Assembly (NCBI GenBank): GCA_019137255.1
Contig: WPDH01000175.1
Span: 1 to 64,000, forward strand
Source of the DNA: Corinectria fuckeliana
Lineage: Eukaryota; Ascomycota; Sordariomycetes; Hypocreales; Nectriaceae
DNA length: 64,000 nt
Reading direction: 5' to 3'
The notes beneath the pieces were generated by a model. That model saw only the letters and a list, made by a program, of their open reading frames with translations. It had not been told where the DNA came from and made no database searches. Positions within the stretch are counted from its first letter, which is position 1. Each line of letters starts with the position of its first letter. The translations under genes and the position numbers were made by a program. Shown here in pieces: positions 32,354 through 43,756 of this stretch.

Positions 32354-33357
32354 TCACGACTGTATAAGCTGAGCGCCCGCAAAGTAACCCTTATTTTCGA
32401 TGATACCTCGGTCCTTGATAAATGCCACGTATCTCACCACCCACTGCGGGTAGATCTCCCCCGAGAGACCCGGCCCCGTGTGGGCAGCATCGGCGAGCAC
32501 GCCCGCTCCTTGAGGCCCATGGCTGAGGAGCTCCCGTAGGGTTCCGCGAGGGAGGATATCCGTGCAGTCGCTGTGGACATTAAGCTCGATACCTTGCTCA
32601 TCCGCTAGCTTCTTGAGCGGCGGGGGAACGTCGCAGCAGTTGCGCAAGTTGATTTGGTCGATGACCGGAGGGATCGTCGTTCTCTTGATGAAGGCACCCA
32701 GCCTCTCGCTGCCAAACTCGGCAACGCCTAATCGCTTGACGAGGCCCTGCTTGTGCAATTTCTCAAACACTTCCCAGGTAAGGACTTGCTCTTGCAGGTT
32801 GCCCTGTTGGCCATTGGTTTTGTCTGCCTCCCACTCGCAGTTGCCCTCAAAGGACATGCCGGGGAAAGACACGACCAACAAGTCGACCGTCTTGATGCCC
32901 AGCTCTTTCCGAACCAGCTCCAGCGCCTCCGTCGCGTACTGCTCGCGCTCGGAGACCGGGCACCCGGGGAGGAGGAACAGCTTGACAGTGATCTCGTACT
33001 GGCTGGCCTCCTCGCGCAACCCCGCGGCGTGCCAATTGATGCGGGGGATGTACAGGGTGTGGTCCTGGCGGTCCGTCCAGACGTCGACGACGGCGGCGGA
33101 ACCGTTCACGAAGCCATTTGCAGCGGGGGGCGCGAGCGTCGCATAGTCGCGCTGGGCCTCGGCGATGTTTTCGCGGAGCGAGTTGACGAGTTCGAGGTTG
33201 GATCTGGTGGCGGCACCGGGTTTGCGAATGATGGAGGGGCCTGCGGACATGACATTGCTGCGCGATGGAGTTTGTCAGCACCAGCTCAAATGCGCAGGCT
33301 CGCGCGGGGGAACGAGCATCAAGGTACGCACCCCGTCGATAGGATGAGTTTAGTCAT
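32354..33357 (-). CDS. glutamate-cysteine ligase regulatory (modifier) subunit, aldo/keto-reductase fold
   Basis: Two exons (33357-33332 and 33257-32354) give 309 residues. The tiny first exon encodes MTKLILSTG and splices to NVMSAGPSIIRKPG, rebuilding the conserved N-terminus of the GCLM/Gcs2 family; starting at the internal Met at 33250 would lose it. The body is an aldo/keto-reductase-like barrel with DLLVVSFPGMSF, VFEKLHKQGLVKRLGVAEFG and QINLRNCCDVPPPL, and no clear AKR catalytic tetrad. This subunit binds the catalytic glutamate-cysteine ligase and raises its activity, the first step of glutathione synthesis. The C-terminus ends YFAGAQLIQS. It is convergent with BUD32, 195 bases apart. 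Confidence 0.9.
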
Positions 33358-34118
33358 GACGACAATACACGATATAGGCCTACTGGTTTACCTGATGTCT
33401 AGAAGGATGTAAACAACAGGCGAACAAAGATGACGAAAAGGGAAGTGTAGATCGTATGGAGGATCAGGATTAGTGAGTGCGAGGAAAATTTCGGCGTCCT
33501 TCGAGGCACACACACACACACACTGGACTCGGAGACGCTGCCGCAATAGTCTTTATCAGGGCAACGGGCCAGAAGACTAGCTCCCAGTCTCCCACGCTCT
33601 CCTGGTGGGATGGTGGTGGTTCCCGCCGGGGCGAACCCGGAAACGTGGGGGAGAGGCGACTTACTAATGCCGCCGACTTGTCGAGGAAGCAATACAATGT
33701 CACCGGTATCGTGACAAGGAGCATTAGCCGCGGAGGATTGCGTTCTGTCTGGCTGTTTTAGGAATGCAGGGTGTCGGCGATGGAGCAGGAGGAGCTGCCG
33801 GGTAGCTAGGTGGAGTGGAAAACGACAGGCAAAAAGAGCATCTGATAGGGAGCCGTGTGTCGCGTGGTGGAGGTAATGGTGATGTTATATTCAGGCGGGG
33901 TAACACCTTTTGGTCCTGGATGTCCAGTTTGATTCTTTAGAACCTAAATGATCCCCATGGGAAGTTACGGCTATGCATTGGCAGGAGGAGGCTAGAGGAC
34001 TGCTTGTACGTAGTAATTGAACCCGAATTCTTCGACCTATGCATAGATGGATGCTAAGATGCCCGAGATGTTACTAAATAGAAGCCTACTTAGCTCTCCC
34101 TTAACGGCCTTTTCTTAA
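33358..34118. other. upstream region of the GCL modifier gene
   Basis: No gene is supported. It includes a short CA-type tract (33508-33524) and leads into the MULE target duplication at 34119. Confidence 0.5.
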
Positions 34119-34125
34119 GGTGAGG

Positions 34126-34215
34126 TGGCGACTTATAGGTGCACAGCCGGCTGTGCGTTTAATATCACGTGATTAGCCGCACAGCCGGCTGTGCGAATAA
34201 GATCTGTTATGTAAG
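34126..34215. repeat. left terminal inverted repeat of the MULE
   Basis: Starts TGGCGACT. Contains the 16-bp perfect palindrome GCACAGCCGGCTGTGC twice (34141-34156 and 34179-34194) flanking TCACGTGA (34165-34172). The repeat is GC-rich and nearly free of RIP, in sharp contrast to the interior. Confidence 0.95.
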
Positions 34216-36539
34216 CTGGATGCTGGTGTGTATAATGTGTATGTGTAATATTATAGCTTTTCTTAATATAATTAAATAGAGGGATGATTTATAGTATAAG
34301 TAGCTACTTAATATATATTATCTAATCTCTTAGTAATATATTAGGGTCTTTAAGACTATAATAAATATATAATACCTTATAATAATACTATCTTATTATA
34401 GTATTATAGTTATAACTATATATATTAATCACTCTTATTATATAATATATAAAGCAGGGCTTTACCTCTTAGAAGAAGCTTTTTATTTCTTATTAAATTT
34501 TACTATAAAGATATATAACTATAACTAAAGCTAGTATTAGAATGCTTAGGGCTTTCTAATCTATATAGATAGTATAGTAATATAAGTAGGGCTTTTAATA
34601 GTAAACTATAATAACTAATTTATTTTACAGCCTATTACTAATAACTAATAAGAATAGCTACTAAGCTGTCTTTCTTATATATTATTAGTTTTATTTCTTA
34701 TTAAGTATTAGAGATTTACTACTATCTTACTAACAGATTTAACCTCTCTTATAGTACTATATATAGACTCTTAGGTACTTATAAGAGCTTAAGCTACTTA
34801 ATATCCTCCTTAGGGGTAGTATATTACTATAAAGGTGCTACTATTTAGATATTAGATTAGGGGGGAGTAGTATATTAGGTATTTTAATAATATTTTTTAA
34901 TAATAGCACCCTCTTTTAGATATAATACCTATATAGACTTATAATTAACTTTAGGCTCTTAATACTTTATATTATAATATAAGTATTATAGTCTTAAGTA
35001 TAATATAGCTAATAGCTACTATAGGAATAACTAGTAACTTATAAAATCTTTAGGTAATAAAAAGATTAGAGATATATATTTAGTATATTACCCTAGATAG
35101 ATATATTTAGTAGATATAATAAGAAATATAGTAATATTATTAAATAGTTTAATAAATATAATATTATATTATTATCTCTACTTTTTTTATTATCTTATAT
35201 ATAACTATTAAGCTTATAAAACTTTATATAAGAACTTAGTTAGAACTATATTAAATTAAGCTATTAGATTATTATATTTATACTTAGAGATTCTTCTTTT
35301 TCTTCTCTTTCTAATAATATATTATAATTATATTTTTTATTTCTTATTTATATTTTAGTAGGGGGGGTTCTTATTACTATACTATCTCTCTTATAATTAA
35401 AGATCTCTCTCTATTATATCTTAGATATCTTATATATCTTACTACCTTAAGAATAGCTACTCTACTATTTTTACTCTTATGTTTTATTTAACCTGCTTAT
35501 TCTTAGTCTTATCCTAATTAAGATAACTTATTATCTTTTTTTTAGTCTAGTTCTTAATACTACTTTCTGCTTTATAATAACTTCCTATTTGCTTAAAGTT
35601 AAAATACTAGTTATATTCTGTTTTACTATAGTATAAAGGTAGCTTTATTACCCTCTAGTATTACTAGTTAGTCTTTAAGGCTTCTTAAGGTAATATAGTA
35701 AACTAGGCCTCTTATGCTTTTTTATATTACTAAAAGATAGTATAAGAGTTATTAGCTTATAATATAAGTACTATAATAGTTGCTAGTTTAGCTGTTATAA
35801 AGGATAGTATATAGGTTATTATATATATTATTATATATATTATTATATAGGCTATAGTCTTAGATGCTATAGATAATCTAGTTAGAGATAATAGGGATAG
35901 TAAGTAAGTTATAGAGTAAGTAGTTATATATATTATTATAGTGATTTAAGCAGGAGCTTATAGTAGATACTTATAATATAAGAGGTATATTTTAGATCTT
36001 ATTATATAACTCTGCTTATAATATCTTAAATATATTAGTAGTACCTTTAGTTATACTGCTTTTTTAATATGTTTAAATATAAAGAGCTTATATTATATGC
36101 TTATTAGTAGTAATATTAAAGTAGCTGCTAGGTAATTAAACTGCTTATAAGGCTTAATAATAAGCTAGAGGGTTTCTAATTATTAGAGATACTAATATAA
36201 ATAAAAATAATATAGCTAAAAGGGTAGACTTTACACTAGTAAAAGCTAAAGAGTATAAGCGTATAGTAGACTAAGAGTCTTAGTGAAAACCTTTATATAT
36301 AAAGGATAATCTTTTAATAGCTATTCCTACTAAGTCTTAACCTTCTATAGAGCCTTATATAAGACCTAACTATAGATATTACTATATAATACCTTAGATA
36401 GCTTAAGAGGTATACTAATTTATTACCTAGCTTAATTAGCTTTAAGTTTAGAAAGCTAGTTTAATAAAATAAGCTTAATAATCCTCTAAGCCTTAAAGAG
36501 ATTAACTTATAAGGTTTTTAAGTAACTCTTAATAAGCTA
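34216..36539. repeat. AT-rich left interior of the MULE
   Basis: RIP-saturated sequence with low-complexity TA tracts (for example 35813-35860). It probably contains the C-terminal part of the transposase and untranslated sequence. No motif could be assigned. Confidence 0.5.
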
Positions 36540-37160
36540 ATAAATACTTTTAGCTCTTAATATAATATATTACTTAAAGTGTAAATATTAGTAAACTTAT
36601 ACCTTTATAAACCTCTCTTTGTGAAGATTTAGTTAGGTTTCTATAATATAGCCTACTTTATTAAGATAAGTAGGAATATACTACTTCTTAAACTTTTTAA
36701 GCCTCTTATTATAAATATTCTTAGTTATTAAAGTAATAATCTTATACTATAAACTATAAAACACCTTTTACTTTTTATACTCTTAAGGGTTGTTTTTATC
36801 TTAAGTAAATATAGGTATATAATAACTTAGGATAGCTTTATTAATATGCTAAAGGTATAGTATTAAGGCTAACTTAGGAAAGTAAGAAGAAGAGAAAATA
36901 GTATTTATATAAGTAAGATAGTAATCTGTAAGTATTATAAATAGAAGAGCCACTTTATAAAGCTTATATAGATATTATAACTACTTAAGAGCCTAGATAA
37001 AGTTATTCTCTTTCTTACTACTAAGAAATATAAATATAATATAAAAGGATTACTTATAAGTATTAATACTAACTATATTAAGAAGGGGTATCTTATACTT
37101 ATTAGTCTTATATATATAGTCTAATATAAGTACTTCTAGATATAATTTAAGGTATTCTAG
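36540..37160 (-). pseudogene. MULE transposase remnant
   Basis: The minus-strand frame, with RIP-type stops, reads LILDYIYKTNKYKIPLLNIV (about 37085-37145). It continues to LTDYYLTYINTIF, ILYLQHINKAI and, further on, HFKQYIISRAKSIYQLIKSY (about 36525-36585). These are the hallmark blocks of the MULE transposase domain (DCTYKTN..MPLL.., LTDR..A.MNA, C.WH..K, HFG..TTSR.E..H..LK.YL). The catalytic D of the first block is kept, while other conserved residues are changed by C-to-T or G-to-A. The remaining N- and C-terminal parts in 35.3-37.9 kb could not be read reliably. Confidence 0.88.
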
Positions 37161-37941
37161 TAACTATAAATATATAAATAATACTATTATAATTTTACTA
37201 CTCTTATTAAGACAAATTTAACTCTAGAAGCTATTACTCTTAAGCTAATTAGTAAGAGTATATATATTACTTTAGCCTTTAGTAAGCTTTTACTTACCTT
37301 ATATAATATAGTTATAGATATCTTACTATATAGTAAGTATATCTAAGGTTATATATAAATAAGATCTAATCTCTTTTAGTATAATACCTATATTAGCAAG
37401 TTAGTAAACTATTAATTTATCTAAGGATACTAGTTAATAATATATTAGATATACTATCTTATTAAAGCTTAGTTTATAATTATATTAATTAAAGCCAGCC
37501 TTAAGATAATATATTAGACTCTATATAGTCTTATATAGGCTTTCCTTTACTATAACAAAAAAGAGGCATCCTATATAATATATTATAGTTTTTTATTACT
37601 ATTTTCTAGAGGCAGAAGAGGTATAGCTGGCTTTATAGTTATAGTTAAAGATAATACTAGTCCTTTTACTAGAGGTCTTCTAAGAGCTTTTAATAATAAA
37701 GGTATAGCCTTATAGCACTACCTAAGTGTTAATTATAGTAGCTACTTCCTCTTGTGAGTAGAAGTAGCCTTTAGGAGGGAGAATATTATCAGGGAAGTAA
37801 CAAGAAATATCAATTAGGTTTATTATAGTAGAAGAAAGGCAGAGAAAGTTAAATTAATACTATAGAAGCTGCTAATTATTAAATTGAGAGGCTAACTTGT
37901 GGTAAATAACCCTCTTTTAATAATGCTACGTATCTGATTTA

Positions 37942-38031
37942 CTTATATAACGGATCTTATTCGCACAGCCGGCTGTGCGGCTAATCACGTGATATTAAAC
38001 GCACAGCCGGCTGTGCACCTATGAGTCGCCA
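37942..38031. repeat. right terminal inverted repeat of the MULE
   Basis: Reverse complement of the left repeat with three mismatches. The palindromes are at 37963-37978 and 38001-38016. Ends in AGTCGCCA, followed by the target duplication. Confidence 0.95.
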
Positions 38032-38040
38032 GGTGAGGTG

Positions 38041-38361
38041 TATTGCTGACTAAAGTAATGGCTCGCCCCTGGGCTTAACTTTCCAAGGGATTCACTCACT
38101 GACGCCCTGGCCTCGGCAGCAGCCCAAGTGGGGGGGGGGGGGAGGCCAGTGATTCCAGGCTGGGTCCACGTCCCATTCGGGTCCATCCAGCCACAGCTCG
38201 TCCACTGCCTGGAAGCCGCTCGTCACCAACCAGCCAAAATTGCTCCGTGTCTCGAGTTGCATCTCCATCTCGTCGCCCACCCGCCCACCTACGCGAAACC
38301 TCTCTTCCTGCACTCTGCTGTGCGTCTCCAAGCCGGCTCGGTGACGTGAACAACCATCACA
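38041..38361 (+). other. 5' leader of the AP-1 sigma gene
   Basis: Short region between the MULE and the ATG at 38362, with a run of 12 or more G at about 38131. The transposon sits only about 320 bases upstream of the start codon, so the promoter must lie in this stretch or in the element. Confidence 0.55.
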
Positions 38362-39310
38362 ATGGCAATCCAGTACGCTTCTCCACGACTGCTCGTCCGT
38401 CCCGGTCACTGACCCTGAAGCCCCTAGTTATCTGATTCTCCTGTCCCGCCAGGGCAAAGTGGTGCGTCAACCTCTTGCAGCTTGCGACCGACCTAAGCTT
38501 GGCCTCGACTAACCCCGATTCCAGCGTCTCGCCAAATGGTTTACGACTCTGTCCCCTAAGGACAAGGCCAAGATTGTCAAGGACGTCTCTCAGCTTGTCC
38601 TCGCCCGCCGAACGCGCATGTGCAATTTCCTCGAATACAAGGGTCAGTTGACTACTCGGCTGACAAACAGCTCCTTCACTGGCTTGGGAGACGTGCTGAC
38701 ACTCCGACGACAGACACCAAGATTGTGTACCGCCGCTATGCGTCCCTCTTCTTCATCGCCGGCTGCTCCTCGGAGGACAACGAGCTGATCACCCTTGAAA
38801 TCATCCACCGATACGTCGAGCAGATGGACAAGTACTACGGCAACGTGTGCGAGCTGGATATCATCTTCTCATTCACCAAGGCATACTACATCCTGGATGA
38901 GCTGCTGCTTGCGGGTGAGCTGCAAGAAAGCAGTAAGAAGAATGTACTCCGATGTATCGGGCAGCAAGACTCCCTTGAAGACATGGAGGTGAGTTGACGA
39001 AGGACCGTTTCCTACCTAGCAACGTGTTTCGTCCTTCGAACCGACGGCAATCTCGAAATGCTTTGCTGACGCCAAATCCCAACAAAGGTCGAGGACGAAG
39101 TCACCAAGCTCATGTAGAAAAAAGCCCCGCGATCCGAGACAGCTGCCTGGTCCGATTCGACAGGGGTAACGAATCGACCAAGCGATGTCCCCAAAGGCCG
39201 GCGCAGTTTGGAGCTCGTCTCGCGTGTACGTGCTGACTGAAGGTTGACTATGGATACAACAGGTCTCGGATGAAATCAAGGAGTCGCTCGAGGAAATAGG
39301 ACTGTTATAA
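38362..39310 (+). CDS. clathrin adaptor AP-1 complex sigma subunit
   Basis: Exons 38362-38372, 38428-38461, 38525-38642 and 38714-38988, followed by one of two last exons: 39088-39117 (ends VEDEVTKLM, protein 155 residues) or 39263-39310 (ends VSDEIKESLEEIGLL, 161 residues). The body is a complete sigma adaptin: MAIHYLILLSRQGKVRLAKW, then DVSQLVLARRTRMCNFLEY, KIVYRRYASLFFIAGC, MDKYYGNVCELDIIF and AYYILDELLLAGELQESSK. The small subunit stabilises the AP-1 core and helps bind dileucine cargo at the trans-Golgi and endosomes. All introns are GT-AG and phase-consistent. The first last exon matches fungal AP-1 sigma ends I remember; the second resembles animal sigma-1 ends (LEEMGL). Confidence 0.95.
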
Positions 39311-40892
39311 TGGGCAAGTCTCAGGCGGCTGAGCAATCTCTTCGACGAGAAGAGAGGACACACATGATTACATACATGGTGGGATCCGGCGCAGGTGGTG
39401 TTTGGTATTTTTTTTTTGGCTCATGTGGCCTTGTTTGTAGATCTCGGACGGTGGAAAACCACCATCTTTTATATCAAGAGACGAGGCTTGAATGCGACGG
39501 GAGACAAGGACTGGCTTTCATCAGTCCAGCCATCATACCGGCCATGACGACCCACCCACGGACAAGAGAGGTGATGATGAATGATGGCGCCAACCCTGTT
39601 CCATCGCATCCACTCCAATCCAGCCCATGCCACCGAGGCCCACGAAGACCAGCACGTTGGCCTCCCTCGCGCGCTCAACCAATACGACGGAAACCGTTGG
39701 GGGTGCTCCGCACGCAGAAGCCAAGAGAGAAGAGAACAACAGACGATTTATCATTCATATCTATCTACTGCTTACGAGTTCCTTGCCGCCAGCGGACGTT
39801 GGACCATGACTGAACTTTCTTCCTAGTGCACCGACTTCTACGACGAGAGGACGACACACAATGCTTGACGCGAGCGTGCAACACGCCGGCTCGTGGCAGC
39901 AAAGTCCCGTCCCATTCGTTGGTCAGCTGCCATTTCGTCACTTGGAGCTTCGTGAAGCGGTGTCCCACGCCGATTGGAGGCGTTGTCCGTTCGCGGGAAT
40001 GGAATGCACTCGCAACCCTGTCCATTCATTGACTCTCTCTCCCCCAGTCCCAGTCCCGCCAGTGCCGTCCGAATCCCGAAGCGATAGCGGCTGCTTTGGT
40101 GGCACGTCAGACCAGTTCACTCACACGTTCGCTGTTCGCTGTTCGCTGATACCTCAGACAATCCGCAGCCGGTGATTTCCATGAACCCATCCAATCCATC
40201 CATCATCATCCCTTCCCGCACACCCCTCCCTTCCGCCTTCCTTTATCCGCATTTATCGCCAGCATCACCTGTCATCCATCACCTTCACCCTCACCCTCAC
40301 CCTCAATCAATCTTCAAATCTGATCACCGCCCTCCGCATCATCCCAGATCTGTCTCAATTGCCCCCGAACCTGACCTGCCACGCAACGCCTGCGTCTCGC
40401 TTTCGTCATCAATCCAAGCTTCGCAAGGTCCTGCACCTGCCTCCCGACCCCCCCCCGCGACCTGGCTAGGCTCTGGCGATCTGCTCTCCGGCAATCAAGC
40501 GCTCCCGTCCAATCCAACTCAATCCCCCCCCAACGCCAACCTTTCACCATCGTGGCCTTCCGTGTGCCCGCGACCAGCTTGAATCCGACGATCCGCAGCC
40601 CACAACCCACGATCGCATCCATTCCCGCGCCGCCCGTTGTTGCCCCGAGCAATCGCAACCGCAATCGCATCGCATCGCATCTTATCGCGACACGACTTGT
40701 CTCAAGCTGTGTCTCGTCTCCGTCCTGCTACTTGCGGCCCACCCTCAACTCCTCGCTGACGCAATCCGCTGCCTTCCGACTGCGCTCAATCAACCTCGTC
40801 ATCACTCGCCGCTATCCGCCATCTACCCTCCGAAGCGCAATCACGGTCGCGATATCGCGCTATCCGAGCCAAATCGCTCACTTCCAGACAAG
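39311..40892. other. intergenic and long leader of MAF1
   Basis: No gene is supported. From about 40170 to 40892 the plus strand is strongly C/T- and CCA-rich with CACCCT repeats near 40283-40310, typical of a long fungal 5' UTR or promoter. Open frames here are products of that composition. Confidence 0.55.
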
Positions 40893-41959
40893 ATGAAGGT
40901 ATGCGACACCAGCAAGTCGCATCGCGAGCCCACCCATTCTATGCTGACACCTGAATCAATCAGTATTTACCAGTGCAAGATTTCGAAGCCGTTACGGGCG
41001 CCCTCAACTTCAACACTCCCGACTGCAACGTTACTGGCGGATGCGATCTTTACACCACGAAATCAACAGGCTCCGACAAGAAGCTGTACAAGAACATCGA
41101 CAAGGACCTCAACTCACAGCATGAGGCACTTCTCAAGCTCGGCGCAAGTCTGTCACCGCCTGAGCGCGAGCACATGCTGGCGACCTCACCGAGTATGCAG
41201 CTGTTTTCCCACTCCAGCGCTTTCGGTCCCTTATCAGAGCTCTCAAGTCGCCGCACGTTTGCCTACCTGATCGCGACACTAAACGCGAGCCATCCGCACT
41301 ACGACTTTTCTCACGTCCTGCGACCCGGTGACTTCAAACGTGAACGAAATTTACGTCGCGTCATGATCAACCTCGACTCTATCCTTCAAAACGTAAGGCC
41401 AAGCTTCGAGCCTAAGTCGCTCGGCTCATCTATTGGAAGCGAGACGAGCTCCATCTGGGGACCACAATGCTGGTCTTTGATTGACAAGGAGATGCACCTA
41501 AATGAGTGCTCCATCATCAGCTACCATCCCGATGCAGACCCGTTTGAAGAGGACGAGAGTGCCATCTGGGCTGTGCATTACTTCTTTTTCAACCGAGCCT
41601 TGAAGCGCGTCGCCTACCTCTACGTACGCGTGGTTCCCGTCATCTCATCACACAGCCCGACACTGCAGCCGATGAACCTGGCGCGGAATCATCAGCAGCG
41701 AGATCTCGCATCTGCGGGGGCTCGAAAACGTGCCAACTATTGGCTTGGAGATAGGGATGCCGAGTTGGTACCTTTTGATGAAGATGACGGCACTAACGAT
41801 GACGGTCTCTTCTGGAATCGTGGAGAAGATGGCGATCTAACCGTGGCTTTCTCGGACGATGAATACCTTGAGGACGATGACCTCGACGATGTCGATATGC
41901 TTGAGAAGCCTTTTGACAGGCGCATGAGTGAGGACATTGCAGGTCTGATGGAAATCTAG
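40893..41959 (+). CDS. MAF1: MAF1, repressor of RNA polymerase III
   Basis: Two exons (40893-40898 encoding MK, then 40964-41959) give 333 residues. The first intron right after two codons and the restart YLPVQDFEAVTGALNF are typical of fungal MAF1. Conserved boxes are visible: RRTFAYLIATLNASHPHYDF, WSLIDKEMHLNECSIISYHP, then IWAVHYFFFNRALKRVAYLY. The C-terminus is long, acidic and probably disordered (DEDDGTNDDG, DDEYLEDDDLDDVDM). Maf1 is dephosphorylated under stress or TOR inhibition, enters the nucleus and blocks Pol III initiation at tRNA and 5S genes. Complete. Confidence 0.96.
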
Positions 41960-43756
41960 CGACTCCCAAAGTTTGATCTTTCGTTCAAGAGCCTAGACGG
42001 CCTCGATGGGTCTACATATCCGATTGCACGACGCGGGCGTATTTCTTGTTTGCTTTCTCGCGCACATTTTCAACACAATCGCAGTCTTAATCTTAACTGC
42101 GATCATTAGGGGATCACGGGGCAACGGCAGCCATCTTCCGAGCTTCAGCGCTCTCTCTAGCGTAGGCCGAATGGTGGCCATGCAGCACACGACTTTTCCA
42201 TCCCATCATCCCTCCGCTGTTTCAAAGTTATCTTTTTTCATTAGTCCTGAGGACTTCGAACGCGCGGCGCCCGGGCTGGCTTTGGTCGGTGAGAGCGGCT
42301 GGGATTCCGCTGGCGTTTCCGGGGCCGCACGCGATACGCTGCGGCATTTCATGGCCCATTTGACTTTACCTCTGGCTCTGAAGTTCCCTTTATTCTCTAC
42401 TTGGTTTCTTTACTTGATCGTCCTCGAGTCGTTTTTGAAACCATGGTCTGTACTTATTTTCTATATTTGGTTAATGCCTGATTTAGGGTTGCTTGGGCGG
42501 GTGGCTATGAATGTGGAACGGTCGGGAAGGGATACGTCAACCCGTGGTTAACGGAGGAGCTACTGGGTGGAAACGGCATAGCTCTGGGAACGACGGCGGA
42601 GGTTTCATGGGCTGGCTAGGCGGCGGCTGCTTGCTTTGACACTGCTCCTGATACTGAATGATTATCACAACTTGACTACTGCTTTAGCTTGTTGGTGCCC
42701 TTTTGAGGCTGTGCCTCTTGATAGGTATGTATCCATGAGAGAGAACCGACGACTTGGGGGACTTAAGGGGCAACAGTAAGGCGAGAATATTTGTATTGAG
42801 TGTTGTGAATCCAGTGGTGACACTATGGAGAACGTTGTCGACGCTACTTGCATAGAACATCATAGAAATGTGTAGGGAACCTGAAACCATGTTGTCTCGT
42901 GAATATGAGTACTCATGATTACACGTATATATATATAGGTAAATACGCTCACACTCTTCTGCTCCCATCTCACTACCCCGTCTTTGTATTCCCAGCACAT
43001 GGCCCATCTCTCAGTTGAACTCGGGCCGTCTATGCCCTCTCTCAGTATACCGTATATATATATGTATATATATATGCATACCGTGCCTCGTCTTCCGTAT
43101 GTACTCAGACACTCTTTGGATGATAGATGGATGGATAAATAAAATAAAATAAAATAAAGGAAGGAAGACGAGTGACATAAGCCGGAGACTCCAAAATGAC
43201 ACTGAAGAGCCGTCGTCCTCCAAAACTCCATGACGCCGGGAGGGGTTACTGATTGCCCCCTAAAAAGCAAAAAAAGGAGCCAACACCGTGAAAACAGCCA
43301 AGTTCTCCACTCCGCTGCAAGACTTTTGCGATGAAAAATATTAAAAAAAGGGTGGTAGACGTGGAGGGAAGTAAAAGAGGTTGTGGAAGTCCCTGTGTAG
43401 GACGCGCGAGTGCGCTTGTATCGCGGGAGTGCATTTGCGAGCATGAGTGTAAGTGCCCCGCGGGCTTTTGTAGTTGCAGCCTCTGGAATAGCCCGCGTGA
43501 CGGTTGATCTTGACCGTCCGTGATTGCATCTCCTCTCTCTCCGTCGTTGTCTGTGTCAGGTGGGAAGACTGAGCGAGTGACGAAGGCACTGAACAAAACA
43601 ATGTTCATGTTGATAGCTTAGTGGTGGTGGGGCTTGCTGCGTCGGGGAGTAGAACTGCATTGGGACATATGTCTAGCGAGTTGCATGTTTCGAGTAAGGA
43701 TGGGTAGCTTCCTCGAAGCAATGTCATCGTGGAGCAGATCTAGTTGGGGCTGTTCT
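41960..43756. other. intergenic between MAF1 and the histidine kinase
   Basis: No gene is accepted. A 181-codon open frame at 42006-42551 starts 46 bases after the MAF1 stop and has hydrophobic stretches but no recognisable motif; it is probably 3' UTR. TA-type microsatellites occur at 42927-42938 and 43046-43076, and an AAATA repeat at 43137-43158. Confidence 0.5.
43046..43076. repeat. TA-rich microsatellite
   Basis: Alternating AT tract broken by single G and C bases, in intergenic DNA. Confidence 0.8.

Larger units (their letters stand above)
34126..38031 (-). mobile_element. MULE (Mutator-like) DNA transposon, RIP-inactivated
   Basis: 3906 bp with 90-bp terminal inverted repeats (34126-34215 and 37942-38031) that differ at three sites, all transitions. 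GGTGAGGTG is present at both edges (34119-34127, 38032-38040). GGTGAGG is the unambiguous duplication; the last TG overlaps the repeat start, so a 9-bp duplication normal for MULEs is possible. The interior is AT-rich by RIP. On the minus strand it carries a decayed MULE transposase. TIR length, target duplication and transposase agree on a Hop-like fungal MULE. Confidence 0.93.

Noticed and set aside
32354..33250. Start of the GCL modifier subunit at the internal Met (33250)
   Set aside because: A tiny upstream exon (33357-33332) with GT-AG intron restores the conserved N-terminus MTKLILSTGNVM, so the longer model is preferred.
33610..33650. T-arm-like sequence on the minus strand (GGGTTCGCCCC)
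   Set aside because: No acceptor, D or anticodon arm can be drawn around it, so it is not a tRNA.
40283..40310. Telomere-like CACCCT repeats
   Set aside because: The unit differs from the fungal telomere unit CCCTAA, there are only a few copies, and they lie in the C/T-rich leader of MAF1.
42006..42551. 181-codon open frame just after MAF1
   Set aside because: No family motif, begins 46 bases after the MAF1 stop on the same strand, has no leader-like sequence, and its hydrophobic stretches are scattered; more likely 3' UTR.
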